Source: Natronorubrum bangense
Lineage (GTDB): Archaea; Halobacteriota; Halobacteria; Halobacteriales; Natrialbaceae
Reading direction: 5' to 3'
Length of the DNA: 64,000 nucleotides
Assembly: GCF_004799645.1 (NCBI RefSeq)
Contig: NZ_CP031306.1
Span: 434,001-498,000, forward strand
In this document: positions 27,303-36,370 of the stretch, one piece after another
How the letters are laid out: each line of letters begins with the position of its first letter
Numbering within the stretch: the first letter of the stretch is position 1
Notes under the pieces: model-generated
Seen by the model: the letters and a program-made list of their open reading frames with translations, nothing else
What the model was told of the DNA's origin: nothing
Databases searched by the model: none
Made by a program: the position numbers and the translations under genes

Positions 27303-27377
27303 AGCGGGATGGGATAGCCAGGAGATTCCGGCGGGCTCATAACCCGCAGACCGGTAGTTCAAATCTACCTCCCGCTA
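27303..27377 (+). tRNA. Initiator tRNA-Met (anticodon CAT)
   Basis: The 75-nt cloverleaf has acceptor AGCGGGA pairing with TCCCGCT, anticodon loop CTCATAA, and a T-arm GGTAGTTCAAATCTACC. The anticodon stem carries the three consecutive G-C pairs (GGG/CCC), and the first acceptor pair is A-U. Both mark archaeal initiators rather than elongator tRNA-Met. The discriminator is A, CCA is not encoded and no intron is present. An AT-poor CCCTTAACC about 30 bp upstream may be the promoter. Confidence 0.93.
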
Positions 27378-27520
27378 TGTTTTGACGCTCACAAACTCGA
27401 GAGCGTCGGATATAGCGCAGTGAAGACAGAGCAGTGACGCTTCGAGAAAGGAAATCCGAGCAGTCCAGTGGCAGAACTGAGACAGACGTCCTGTATGTTG
27501 GCAGTGTGGCCAGCCTCAGA

Positions 27521-28468
27521 TCATTCCGTTTCGGGGTCGTCGCCGAGCGAGCCCTCATACTTGGCCTGTTCATCCGCCGGGAGATACTGGCGTTCCCACT
27601 CGACAACCTCCGGGAACCCCGAGAACTCGTGGAGGCTGCCGACAGGCTGGTCGTTGAACGTGTCGTCGATATCTCGCATTGCCGCGACGGGATCGTCAGC
27701 GAACGCACTGAAGTCAGCGTAGACGTTCGCGATCGTCGACAGCGTTGCGGCGATCGGGAACAACACGAGGTCGAAACCCCACTCCTCGAGCGACGAGAGG
27801 TCGACGTACGGCGAGGAGCCCAGATCGCCGACGAAGTTGTAGACGAGTGGCCCCTCGACTTCGCGACCAATACGCTCGAGTTCCGTTTCATCGGTCGGCC
27901 CCTCGACAAAGGCGATGTCAGCGCCGGCCTCGAGGAACGCGTTGACGCGATCGATCGCTTCGTCGAGCGAGCCGTCGCCGGTTCCACGGGCGTCAGTACG
28001 GGCGATCAACATGAAGTCGGGGTTGCGCTCGTCACGGACGTCGGCGGCGGCTTCGATTTTGCCGACGGCTTCCTCGCGTGGGATGACCTGTCGACCTTTC
28101 GTGTGGCCACAGCGTTTCGGGAACGTTTGGTCTTCGATGTGGATGGCCGCGACGCCGGCTTTGATGTACTCCCGAACGGTTCGGACGACGTTCGTCGCGT
28201 TGCCGTAGCCGTTGTCCGAATCAGCGATGAGCGGGACGTCGATCCGTTCTTGGATGTTGCCGGCGTTTTCGATCATCTCCGGCATCGTGATGAAACCGGC
28301 ATCGGGATAGCCGGTTTTCGAGAGTGAGGTCCCGTAGCCGGTCATGTAGATCGCATCGAAGCCAACGCTGTCGGCGACGGCAGCTGTGAGTGGGTCGTGG
28401 ACGCCGGGACAGGCCAGCAGTTCGTCTTGCTCGAGGCGCTCTCGGAGTGTCGCACCGTAGTTGGTCAT
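27521..28468 (-). CDS. Isocitrate lyase/PEP mutase superfamily enzyme
   Basis: The 315-aa TIM-barrel protein of the ICL/PEPM superfamily has GVHDPLTAAVADSVGFDAIYMTGYG (~20-45), metal-site segment PLIADSDNGYGN (~79) and the active-site loop HIEDQTFPKRCGH (~109-121). The PKRCGH cysteine places it nearer to methylisocitrate lyase / 2,3-dimethylmalate lyase-type C-C lyases than to oxaloacetate decarboxylases. The ATG at 28468 is used. It is the last gene of the hydantoinase operon, 63 bp downstream of the amidohydrolase-like gene. It may process the acid left after hydantoin opening, or glyoxylate/oxaloacetate. Substrate not determined. Confidence 0.85.
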   Translation of the reverse strand: MTNYGATLRERLEQDELLACPGVHDPLTAAVADSVGFDAIYMTGYGTSLSKTGYPDAGFITMPEMIENAGNIQERIDVPLIADSDNGYGNATNVVRTVREYIKAGVAAIHIEDQTFPKRCGHTKGRQVIPREEAVGKIEAAADVRDERNPDFMLIARTDARGTGDGSLDEAIDRVNAFLEAGADIAFVEGPTDETELERIGREVEGPLVYNFVGDLGSSPYVDLSSLEEWGFDLVLFPIAATLSTIANVYADFSAFADDPVAAMRDIDDTFNDQPVGSLHEFSGFPEVVEWERQYLPADEQAKYEGSLGDDPETE

Positions 28469-28531
28469 GGTCGACCACAGGCCAGTCGTAGGCAAGCAGG
28501 TGTCGATTCGGTTCGTCCGTCGATAGATTCG

Positions 28532-29161
28532 TTAGTCATTCTCAGAGAGGTGGTCGATGACGTCGTCGGTCGTGACGACATCGCCGTATTTCGCGTCGAT
28601 GTCGAAGAGATTCGCGCGATGTGGCCCCTCGGCACGGTCGCCGACCGCGTCTTCAGGGACGATGGTACGATAGCCGTGCTGGAGGCTGTCGACGGCCGTT
28701 GCGCGAATACAGCCACTCGTGGTGACGCCGGCGAGCACGAGCGTGTCGACACGCTGGGTCGTCAGCTCCGTCTCGAGGTCGGTCCCGAAAAAGGCACTCG
28801 CGTACTTTTTCAGGATGACCCGCTCGTCGCCGACGGGTTCGATCTGGTCGGCGACCTCGACGGCCTCGGTCCCGAGTCGGAGCTCCCGAAGTGCGGGCAC
28901 CTTCTCGATGAACCGGCCAGCGTCGCCGTAGGACTCTTCGAACGCAACGGTCGTGAAGTATCGTGGCAGGTCGTGTTCGCGGAACGCCGCAAGCAACCGC
29001 TCGGTTGCATCGAGCACGTCGGCAACGTCCGAGCCGAGGCTCGTCTCGGGGTCCGTGAAGGCGTTTATCAGGTCGATGACGAGCAGTGCTGGCTGTTCGC
29101 CGAGGCCGACACTCGCGCCGAAGTCGTCCTCGTCGTAGTGGGTGTCGTGTGGTGGGTCCAT
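28532..29161 (-). CDS. Isochorismatase-like cysteine hydrolase (N-carbamoylsarcosine amidase-type)
   Basis: The 209-aa protein has the cysteine hydrolase fold with the Asp-Lys-Cys triad: LLVIDLINAFTD (~25), ERVILKKYASAFFGT (~104) and the nucleophile in AGVTTSGCIRATAVD (~140). The FFGTDLETEL stretch resembles N-carbamoylsarcosine amidase and maleamate amidase. I chose the ATG at 29161 because upstream in-frame sequence is the antisense of the hyuB gene. It sits between the hydantoinase subunits and the PEP mutase-like gene. N-carbamoylsarcosine hydrolysis to sarcosine, CO2 and ammonia would logically follow hydantoinase action. Confidence 0.83.
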   Translation of the reverse strand: MDPPHDTHYDEDDFGASVGLGEQPALLVIDLINAFTDPETSLGSDVADVLDATERLLAAFREHDLPRYFTTVAFEESYGDAGRFIEKVPALRELRLGTEAVEVADQIEPVGDERVILKKYASAFFGTDLETELTTQRVDTLVLAGVTTSGCIRATAVDSLQHGYRTIVPEDAVGDRAEGPHRANLFDIDAKYGDVVTTDDVIDHLSEND

Positions 29162-29198
29162 TGGAGATTGTGTGTCAAAGGGGAGGTTCGCGTGTCGG

Positions 29199-31055
29199 TC
29201 AGTTGTGGCGATCGTTGAACGCTCGGCGTTCGTCGGCGATGTGTGCTGCGAGCGTCTCGTCGTCGGGAAGCGGGCCGTAATCGAACGCGGCGGGTTCGTC
29301 GCGAGTCGATCGAAGCTCCTCGCGTCGCTCGCTGGTTGCGGCGTCGTCGACGGTGCCATCGTCACCGAGAACAACGCCGTACTCCTCGTGAGCAGCTGAT
29401 TCCGAGATCAGTCCGCGCTCGATCTCCGCAGCGACGACCGCAGGCTCGCGCTCGAGTGGGTCACCGAGTCCGCCGCCACCGGCCGTCGAGAAGACGAGTT
29501 TGTCACCCGCCTGGACGGCGACGTTTTCGACTTTCGACGGCAGTTCTTCTTCGGTGCCATCGGTTCGGAGCAGCAGCTTCTCGCTGGTCTGGGCGTGGGA
29601 ACCGCCGTCGACGCCCCACGGGTAGGTGTGAGCGCGGTCGTCCTGGAACGTGATCGCGCCGTCCTCTTCGAAGGTGTAGACTTTGGTGATGCCGTGGCCG
29701 CCACGGAACTCGCCGGCACCCCCGGTGTCGGTGCGGGTGCTGTACTCGTCGATGGAAAGCGGGTAGTACGCTTCTTGGTACTCCGCGGGCACGGTGCGGA
29801 ACAGCGGCCACCACGAGTGGCCGTCGAGCCCGTCGCCGCCCGGTCGGGCCGGAATCCCGCCATAGAGGATCTCGAGCATCTGGAAGTCGTTCCCTTCCGA
29901 GTCCGTCCCCGCGTAGACGAGGTTCGGCGACGTGCCGTAGCTGCCGGCCACGGAGAAACCGTCGATGAGCTTCGAGAACGTCGCCTGCAGGACGTCGAAC
30001 TGCCGGGCCATCATCGGCAGGCGGTTCCCAAGCGGGGCCGGGAACTCCGGTTGCACGACGGACCCTTTCGGCAGCGTCACCTCGAAGAGGTCGTAGTAGC
30101 CGTCGTTAAACGAGAGTAACGGATCGAACGCCATGATGAGGAAGACGCCGGTGAACATCTTGAACATCTTCTCGTTCAACAGGAAGTTCACCGTTCCCGG
30201 CACCTGCTCGTCCGTCCCGGTCCAGTCGAGATAGACGGTGTCGCCCTCGCGATAGATCTCGAGGTGGAGTTTGATCGGGCCATTGCCCATCCCGTCGTCG
30301 TCGACGTAATCTTCGAAGGTGTAGCGTTCGCCTTCCGGGATGAACTCGTTGATGAGATCGATCATTCCATCGCGGGTGCGATCGAGGATAGCGTCACACG
30401 CCTCGACGTACGTCTCCTTGCCAAAGCGGTCACAGAGTTCGTGGACGCGGGTTTCGGCGGCTTTCGTCCCCGCCGCCAGCGCCTTGATGTCGGCTTCGGC
30501 GTGGTCGGGGAGGCGGGTGTTGTGGGCGAACGTCTCGAGGAGTTCGCTGTCGATCTCACCACGCTTGTAGAGTTTGACCGGCGGCAGTCGCATCCCCTCC
30601 TCGAAGATCGTTCGCGCCTGGACGGGCATGCTGCCGGGGGTCTTCCCGCCGACGTCCATCAGGTTCCCCCACTGGCTCGAAAAGCCCACGAGGTCGCCTT
30701 CGTAGAAGATCGGGCGCAACAGGAGCATGTCCGGCGTGTGCGAGACCGCGCCGGCACACATGTAGGGGTCGTTAGTCGCGATCACGTCGCCATCCTCGAG
30801 ATCCTCGCGCTCGAACGGCGAGTTCTCGAGAATGGTGTCGATCGCCGAGCCGAACTGGCCCATGACCATCCGTCCCGCAGCATCTGCGATGAGCGGGAAC
30901 TGGTCGGACTGTTCGCGGATGACGGGGCTGATCGCCGTCGTCTCGACGACCCGATCCATCTCGTAGCGGGTGTTCGAGAGCGTGCTCTCGATGATGTCGA
31001 GTGTTGTCTGATCGATGTCGTGGTCGCCGACGAACGCCGGTGGTGTGTTGCTCAT
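29199..31055 (-). CDS. hyuB: Hydantoinase B/oxoprolinase family protein (N-methylhydantoinase B)
   Basis: The 618-aa HyuB-family subunit has an N-terminal start TTLDIIESTLSNTRYEMDRVVETTAISPVIREQSD, then VIATNDPYMCAGAVSHTPDMLLLRP (~90) and the C-terminal GGHGITKVYTFEEDGAITF. It works with HyuA in ATP-dependent opening of cyclic amides such as N-methylhydantoin or 5-oxoproline. Its start overlaps the hyuA stop by 4 bp. Length is normal for the family, and the reading frame is intact. Confidence 0.9.
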   Translation of the reverse strand: MSNTPPAFVGDHDIDQTTLDIIESTLSNTRYEMDRVVETTAISPVIREQSDQFPLIADAAGRMVMGQFGSAIDTILENSPFEREDLEDGDVIATNDPYMCAGAVSHTPDMLLLRPIFYEGDLVGFSSQWGNLMDVGGKTPGSMPVQARTIFEEGMRLPPVKLYKRGEIDSELLETFAHNTRLPDHAEADIKALAAGTKAAETRVHELCDRFGKETYVEACDAILDRTRDGMIDLINEFIPEGERYTFEDYVDDDGMGNGPIKLHLEIYREGDTVYLDWTGTDEQVPGTVNFLLNEKMFKMFTGVFLIMAFDPLLSFNDGYYDLFEVTLPKGSVVQPEFPAPLGNRLPMMARQFDVLQATFSKLIDGFSVAGSYGTSPNLVYAGTDSEGNDFQMLEILYGGIPARPGGDGLDGHSWWPLFRTVPAEYQEAYYPLSIDEYSTRTDTGGAGEFRGGHGITKVYTFEEDGAITFQDDRAHTYPWGVDGGSHAQTSEKLLLRTDGTEEELPSKVENVAVQAGDKLVFSTAGGGGLGDPLEREPAVVAAEIERGLISESAAHEEYGVVLGDDGTVDDAATSERREELRSTRDEPAAFDYGPLPDDETLAAHIADERRAFNDRHN

Positions 31056-33115
31056 TGGTCCTCACCTCGTGTGATTTCGATGTTTCCGTAGCGGTCGATA
31101 GTCGCGGTGTGATCCGGCTGGATGACGACCGTCGAGTCGTCGTCGGTAACGATGGCTGGCCCCTCGAGTTCGTTACCCGGCCGGAGTTCAGTCCGGTCGT
31201 AGATCGGTGTCTCGTGGTATGCTTCTCCGAAATACACGTCACTGGTATCGATTTCTGCGTCACTTGGATCGACAGTAGTCAGTTCCTGTTCCTCGATGGT
31301 AACGCCCTGAAGCGTCCCTTTACCGATGACACGGAGGTTAGCGATCTCGAGTGGTGCGTCGAGTGAGAACCCAAACTGGCGGTCGTGGCGAGCTTCGAAA
31401 TCACCCTTGATCTCTGCAAGCCCGGCCTCACCACGGAGATTCTCGAGTGTCACCGGGATCGACATCTGGATATCCTGTCGGAAGTACCGGCACTCGGCGA
31501 CGTACTCGAACGTCTGATCGGCCTCGTCGACACCCTCGGAGGCGAGCCAGTCGCTCGCTTCCGCCTCAATCGCCCGCAGTTCCTCGTAGACGTCCTCGCC
31601 ATCGACATCCTCGTCCGTCTCGAGATACGTTTCCGAGAACTCGTTTTGGATGTCAGACGTGAGGAAGCCAAAGGCGGACATAACGCCTGGTCCTGGCGGG
31701 ATCACCAGTGGGTAGGCGTCCATCACGTCCGCGAGCGCGTTGGCGTGCATTGGACCAGCCCCGCCGAAGGCGACGAGTCCGAACTCACGGGGGTCGTAGC
31801 CGCGTTCGACGCTCACGACGCGGAGCGCGCCGTGCATGTTCTCGTTGACGATGTCGAGGATGGCCTGTGCAGCCTCCTCGATCGTGCTGTCACGTTCGTC
31901 AGCGATCGTCGCGACGGCGTCTCGAGCGGCGTCCCGATCCAGATCCATCCGTCCGCCGAGTTGGACCGACGGCGGAATTCGGCCCAGAACGACGTTCGCG
32001 TCCGTGACGGTTGGCTCCTCGCCACCCAGTCCATAACACGCCGGTCCAGGGTCCGCACCGGCGCTTTCGGGACCCACCTGCAGCGAGCCGTTTAGCTGGA
32101 CGCGCGCGATCGAGCCCCCGCCAGCCCCGACCGTGTTCACGTCGACCGACCGAGATTTGAACTCTCGATAGCCGACTTTCGTCTGGCGTGTCGTCTCAGC
32201 TACGCCCCCCTCGACGAGTGAGACGTCAGTCGAAGTCCCACCCATATCCAGTGTCAGCACGTCCGGGACACCTTTCTTCTCGGCAATGGTCGCCGCGCCG
32301 ACGACGCCACCGCTTGGCCCCGAGAGCGCGAGTTCGACGGGTCGTTCCTTGGCAGCCTGCGAACTCATCAACCCGCCATCCGACCGGACGACGTTCATCG
32401 TCGCCGTCGATCCGGCTTCCCCGAGTGACTCGTCGAGGTCCTCGAGATACGAGATCACTGTCGGCCGCGCATAATCGTTGATCGCAGTCGTCAGCGTCCG
32501 TTCGTACTCACCGTACTCGGGGACGATCTCGGAAGAGATCGAGACCGGCAACTCTGGCGCTTCCTCGGCAACGATCTCGCGGACGCGCTCTTCGTGTGCG
32601 GGATTGAGATAGGAGTTCAACAGCGCAACGGTCAATGCCTCGACGCCGGCGGCCTCGAGTTCTCTGACGGCCTCCCGTACTGCGTCCTCGTCGAGCGGTT
32701 CGGTCTCCTCACCCGCTGGCGAGCTGATCGTTCCACCGACACCACGCGTGTCGGCCAGATCGGCAAGCGGGTCTGGCTTCTCCATGTCCATCCAGCCATA
32801 CAGCGGGCCGGGTGTCCATGCCCGCGCAAGGTGCAGGACGTCTTCGTGGCCCGCCGTCGTGATGAGTCCAACTCGTGAACCCGTCTCCTCTAAGAGCATG
32901 TTCGTCACGACTGTCGTGCCGTGAAACAGCAACTCGAGTTCGCTGACAGATGTTCCAGCTTTCGCTGTTGCCTCTTTGACACCGTGTATAACGCCCTCAG
33001 AGGGGTTCGCTGGTGTCGAGAGTACCTTGTCGATCGTGAGTTCGTGCGTCGCTTTGTCGAAGACGATGACGTCAGTGAACGTCCCGCCAACGTCGACGCC
33101 AAGATTGTATGTCAT
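31052..33115 (-). CDS. hyuA: Hydantoinase A/oxoprolinase family protein (N-methylhydantoinase A)
   Basis: The 687-aa protein begins MTYNLGVDVGGTFTDVIV, the ATP-binding phosphate-1 loop of the ASKHA fold. It continues with LFHGTTVVTNMLLE, the phosphate-2 motif VLTLDMGGTSTDVSLV (~267) and AFGGAGPMHANALAD (~465). I use the ATG at 33115 because the fold begins there; the longer frame adds an unrelated basic leader. It is the first gene of a four-gene operon (hyuA-hyuB-amidase-PEP mutase family). The promoter region carries inverted TGTTGG repeats. Confidence 0.92.
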   Translation of the reverse strand: MTYNLGVDVGGTFTDVIVFDKATHELTIDKVLSTPANPSEGVIHGVKEATAKAGTSVSELELLFHGTTVVTNMLLEETGSRVGLITTAGHEDVLHLARAWTPGPLYGWMDMEKPDPLADLADTRGVGGTISSPAGEETEPLDEDAVREAVRELEAAGVEALTVALLNSYLNPAHEERVREIVAEEAPELPVSISSEIVPEYGEYERTLTTAINDYARPTVISYLEDLDESLGEAGSTATMNVVRSDGGLMSSQAAKERPVELALSGPSGGVVGAATIAEKKGVPDVLTLDMGGTSTDVSLVEGGVAETTRQTKVGYREFKSRSVDVNTVGAGGGSIARVQLNGSLQVGPESAGADPGPACYGLGGEEPTVTDANVVLGRIPPSVQLGGRMDLDRDAARDAVATIADERDSTIEEAAQAILDIVNENMHGALRVVSVERGYDPREFGLVAFGGAGPMHANALADVMDAYPLVIPPGPGVMSAFGFLTSDIQNEFSETYLETDEDVDGEDVYEELRAIEAEASDWLASEGVDEADQTFEYVAECRYFRQDIQMSIPVTLENLRGEAGLAEIKGDFEARHDRQFGFSLDAPLEIANLRVIGKGTLQGVTIEEQELTTVDPSDAEIDTSDVYFGEAYHETPIYDRTELRPGNELEGPAIVTDDDSTVVIQPDHTATIDRYGNIEITRGEDQ

Positions 33116-33142
33116 GTGATACCGTGTACGGTAGAGTCTGCT

Positions 33143-33193
33143 TGTTGGGGAGTAAGCGTTGTCCCAACAGCTGTTGGTCATTTATGTATAATG
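33143..33193 (-). promoter_or_regulatory. Promoter and candidate operator of the hyu operon
   Basis: On the minus strand an AT-rich CATTATACATAAATG (33193-33179) is a plausible TATA region. Directly downstream lies the perfect palindrome CCAACAGCTGTTGG (33164-33177). A further TGTTGGG half-site (33143-33149) pairs with CCCAACA across 12 bp. Half-sites between the TATA box and the gene would suit a repressor. The cognate regulator is unknown. Confidence 0.5.
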
Positions 33194-33334
33194 ATTTTTG
33201 AAGTCTGCTGAAGCCCTCTGCAACTATCAGGAACTGTCCAGAGAGTTAGTACAGCACGATTTCTTCGTTTGTTTCACGCTGAAAGTGGCGAATAGTGTGT
33301 CCACTACGCGTGCGAACTTAACGCGAAAATCCTG

Positions 33335-33751
33335 TCAACATTCGATGTCAGCTAATTGCTCAATCAAGGGACGCTCGCGAATGGGATGGTAAGACCAAAA
33401 GTTCAATCGAAGACAAAAATCTTCTTCAACACCATCTATTTTAAGGAAATGAAGGTCATCTGCAAAATTATCGACGACTCCGTGGAGAACTACGGGAGAT
33501 GTATCTTCAGGTGGATCAATTGTAACCAATTCATCGGTGCCCGACGCAACAGTATGTGACTCCCAGTCCATGATTTCGCTTTCAAGTTCGAGAGCGAGAT
33601 GGAATGTGTGAGATTCGTCAGACTCTGCATTGCGAAGGTCTACGATAACTTCCTGAACAGAACCATCAGTTCCGAGAATATCCAGACAACCAGCGAGCGT
33701 AGAACTTATAACCGCACTACTGGCAATCGGTGTTTTTCGTCGAGAGGGCAT
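33335..33751 (-). CDS. Small predicted lipoprotein, function unknown
   Basis: The 138-aa protein has a short signal sequence MPSRRKTPIASSAVISSTLAGC with a lipobox LAGC. The mature region is acidic and beta-rich (VIVDLRNAESDESHTFHLALELE). It resembles other small haloarchaeal Cys-anchored proteins but matches no named family that I can recognise. The ATG at 33751 fits the signal better than the upstream frame start. It is isolated between the hyu promoter and a divergent regulator gene. Local GC is lower than that of its neighbours, suggesting acquired DNA. Confidence 0.55.
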   Translation of the reverse strand: MPSRRKTPIASSAVISSTLAGCLDILGTDGSVQEVIVDLRNAESDESHTFHLALELESEIMDWESHTVASGTDELVTIDPPEDTSPVVLHGVVDNFADDLHFLKIDGVEEDFCLRLNFWSYHPIRERPLIEQLADIEC

Positions 33752-33997
33752 TGATAGTTCGTTTAACTGATAATCACTCAAATGTTATGTTCCTCTCCTG
33801 TACTGACTGATCCTCACCCTCGCAGATCCCGTCTCAGTCTGTGCCACATCCGCGCTGTGTGTTCATCACAACTCCCGAGGTGTGTCGCCAGTCAGGAGAG
33901 TCAATAGAGCCGGCTTGTTGTGCTCGACACCTCGTTGGACGGCGGACGTGTTGCGTATCTTTTTGACTGTGGGTCACTTTCACAGACAGACGCAGAG

Positions 33998-34660
33998 ATG
34001 TTTATCGCGACCGTCCACTTTACCCAACACCGCGAATGTATCCTCCGACGACTCACGGCCAACGTCGACACGCCCATTCCGATCGAAATCGAAGAGATTC
34101 AGAACGGGTTCGTTACCTTCGTTCTCCGCGCTGGCCCCCACGCCGATACCTTTCAGTCAGAACTCGAGGCCGCAGACCACGTCAAACACGTCAAGCGCCT
34201 CGACGAGGACAATCTGCTTGTCACCAAGCCCTCCTGTGGGGCGTACTCGGCGATCTACCAGAATCATGGCACACTCCGACGATCAAACACGGTTTCGGGT
34301 CGCCAGCGAGAGTACAACGTACTGGTGTTCCAGCGCGAAGACCTCAAAAATATCATCGACGATCTGGGTACGTTCGGGACGGTCACACTCGGAAAACTCG
34401 AGGAGTTCAGAGCGACCGCTGACTCGTCGCTGACGGAACGACAGCGCGAAGTCGTCACCGAAGCGCTTTCGCGTGGGTACTACGACTGGCCACGGGAGAT
34501 CACGAACGAGAAACTCGCCGAGGAACTGGAAATCAGCCGTGCCACATTGCACGAACACCTCCGAAAAGCAGAACGGACACTGCTGTCGTCGGCGCTCGCA
34601 AACGGTTACAGACAAACCGCCAGAGGAGAGTTCGAACGGATCGATATCGGACGAGAATGA
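33998..34660 (+). CDS. HTH_10 (Bat-type) transcriptional regulator
   Basis: The 220-aa protein has an N-terminal sensory-like domain (MFIATVHFTQHRECILRRL...). The C-terminal HTH_10 domain (~153-205) shows the typical LTERQREVVTEALSRGYYDWPREITNEKLAEELEISRATLHEHLRKAE layout (positions 34430-34590). These haloarchaeal regulators resemble the bacterioopsin activator. The ATG at 33998 is chosen because the domain starts there; the GTG frame start at 33920 adds 26 residues. The gene is convergent with orc1/cdc6, and the four-copy origin repeat array lies between them. Target genes unknown. Confidence 0.82.
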   Translation: MFIATVHFTQHRECILRRLTANVDTPIPIEIEEIQNGFVTFVLRAGPHADTFQSELEAADHVKHVKRLDEDNLLVTKPSCGAYSAIYQNHGTLRRSNTVSGRQREYNVLVFQREDLKNIIDDLGTFGTVTLGKLEEFRATADSSLTERQREVVTEALSRGYYDWPREITNEKLAEELEISRATLHEHLRKAERTLLSSALANGYRQTARGEFERIDIGRE

Positions 34661-34825
34661 AACACCCCGAACGGATCACGCCTCCCTCGAGGGCACCGAT
34701 TGCGAACAGTACAATCCTGATGCAGGTTCCCTGGAGATGTGGAGCAACGTCGAAGCCCTGCCGCCACGATTGAGTGAGTGGCCACGCGATAAGTGCTGCC
34801 ATGGCGGTTATCGTCACACATCCAC

Positions 34826-34977
34826 ACACCCCTATCGATTTGTTTCGTGTTCGGGCGATCTCAGCCACACACACCTCTATCGATTTGTTTTCACCACACC
34901 GGATTTCGGCCGCACACCCCTATCGATTTGTTCAAAATGGTCGAAATTGACAGGTTCACACCCCTATCGATTTGTTT
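34826..34977 (+). repeat. Origin-type repeat array, four direct copies at ~44-bp spacing
   Basis: Four copies of ACACCCCTATCGATTTGTTT start at 34826, 34871, 34914 and 34958 (steps of 45, 43 and 44 bp). The second has CTC for CCC, and the third ends in C instead of T. All lie on the same strand between the HTH_10 gene and the 3' end of orc1/cdc6. The spacing is close to four helical turns, so bound proteins would face the same side. The same repeat flanks the other end of the gene. Confidence 0.85.
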
Positions 34978-34984
34978 TTCTCAC

Positions 34985-36319
34985 TCACTGAGATTCTTTT
35001 CGGAGCTGGGCTTTGACCACCGAACGGAGTTCATCATCATGGACATCGTTGAACCGTGAGTCCTCACGAAGCGTATCGAGAATCGTCGCTGGGTTCTCAC
35101 CGAAAGAAAACTCGAGATAGCTCCCAGAGTGGGGGCCCTGGCTTTTTCGTTTGGACTCGACCAGAGAGTACGTCGTGAGTTCTTTCATTTTGTTCACATA
35201 CGTCTCCTGATGGTACTGATCAACATCGAGCGTATCGGTGAGATACTGGTAGACCGTATACCCGTTGGGGCTTTTTGCCGTCCCAGTCCCCGTCTGACGG
35301 GCAACCGCCGCCGTTGCCAACAGACACAGTTTCTTCTGCGTGCTGATTCCACGTGTGACCTCGAGGACACGGTTTTTCTCGACTTTGTCCTGTGCTTCTC
35401 GGACGTGGTTTTCGGAGACCTGATCGGCCCCTTGGCGCTCTGCAAGTGACCCAGCCGTTCGCATGAGATCGATCGCCTTCCGTGCATCACCGTGTGTCTG
35501 AGCAGCGAAGGCGGCTGCAAGTGGAATCACGTCATCGCTCAGCGCATCTTCGTAGAAGGCATCTGTTCGGTGATAGAGAATTTCGCGGAGCTGGTTGGCA
35601 TCATAGTCGTTGAAATGAACGTCTTCAGGAGTGAACGAACTCACTGCTCGACTCCCGACGTTTCCCATCATCGTTGCATCGTTCGTGATCGCCGTCACCG
35701 AAACGTTCGCTCTTGTTTCATCGGAGCTGCCAGCGCGTGAGAGTTGATACAGCAGTCGAGAGAAAGCGGGTTCATCAATATCTCGCCGCCCAACGAGCAT
35801 ATCGAGTTCGTCGAGAACGAACACGACAGTGTCGTAGTGTTCATCGATCAATCGATACAGTTCGCGCCACTTCTTTTTCGTCGGAATACCATGTTCCGGG
35901 ACTTCGACAGGGACGCCAGCGTCGTTCGAAACCTTTCGAGCCAGTTCATAAACTGCAGAGCCCAGCGTCCCGACGTTCTGGCAGTTCATGTGAATCACGC
36001 CAAAGCGAATGTCCCGGCTCTCACAGAGTTCGAGGATATTCTGGCAGACAGCGTTGATAATCAGCGACTTTCCCGTTCCCGATGGGCCATAAAGAAAGAG
36101 ATTCGGTGGCCGTTCGCCGTTGATAGCAACGCGGAGATGCTGGGTGATCTCGGTGAGTTGGAAATCTCGGCCAACGATCCGGTCTTCGTCGACGATCTCA
36201 TTTGGCTCGAGAAGGGAGCGATTTCGGATAAGACTCGCAGATTCCTCTTGCTCGAGAATAAGATCCTTGATAGAACCCGTCTGTGTGGAGGGTGTGTTAG
36301 AATCGGGATCCTTTGGCAT
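34985..36319 (-). CDS. orc1/cdc6: Orc1/Cdc6 replication initiator
   Basis: The 444-aa AAA+ initiator has Walker A GPSGTGKS (~75-82) and Walker B VVFVLDELDML (~160-170). Sensor-type SVTAITNDATMMGN (~203) and HGDARKAIDLMRTAG (~277; sensor 2 region) follow. A C-terminal winged helix (~330-430, with GYTVYQYLTDTL and SRVE-like KELTTYSLVE) completes it. It binds origin repeats and loads the MCM helicase. The same family also contains silent paralogs, but here both flanks carry repeated sites, which supports a working origin. A degenerate repeat copy (36351-36370) lies just upstream of the putative TATA box GATTTTAG, so autoregulation is plausible. Confidence 0.93.
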   Translation of the reverse strand: MPKDPDSNTPSTQTGSIKDLILEQEESASLIRNRSLLEPNEIVDEDRIVGRDFQLTEITQHLRVAINGERPPNLFLYGPSGTGKSLIINAVCQNILELCESRDIRFGVIHMNCQNVGTLGSAVYELARKVSNDAGVPVEVPEHGIPTKKKWRELYRLIDEHYDTVVFVLDELDMLVGRRDIDEPAFSRLLYQLSRAGSSDETRANVSVTAITNDATMMGNVGSRAVSSFTPEDVHFNDYDANQLREILYHRTDAFYEDALSDDVIPLAAAFAAQTHGDARKAIDLMRTAGSLAERQGADQVSENHVREAQDKVEKNRVLEVTRGISTQKKLCLLATAAVARQTGTGTAKSPNGYTVYQYLTDTLDVDQYHQETYVNKMKELTTYSLVESKRKSQGPHSGSYLEFSFGENPATILDTLREDSRFNDVHDDELRSVVKAQLRKESQ

Positions 36320-36350
36320 ATGATTGGACTCTCAACCAAGAGACTAAAAT

Positions 36351-36370
36351 CTTCCCCCATCGATTTGAGA
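36351..36370 (+). repeat. Degenerate origin repeat beside the cdc6 promoter
   Basis: CTTCCCCCATCGATTTGAGA keeps the ATCGATTTG core of the origin repeat. It sits about 30-50 bp upstream of the cdc6 ATG. A second weak copy, GAACCCACAACGACTTGTTT, is at 36427-36446. Confidence 0.5.
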
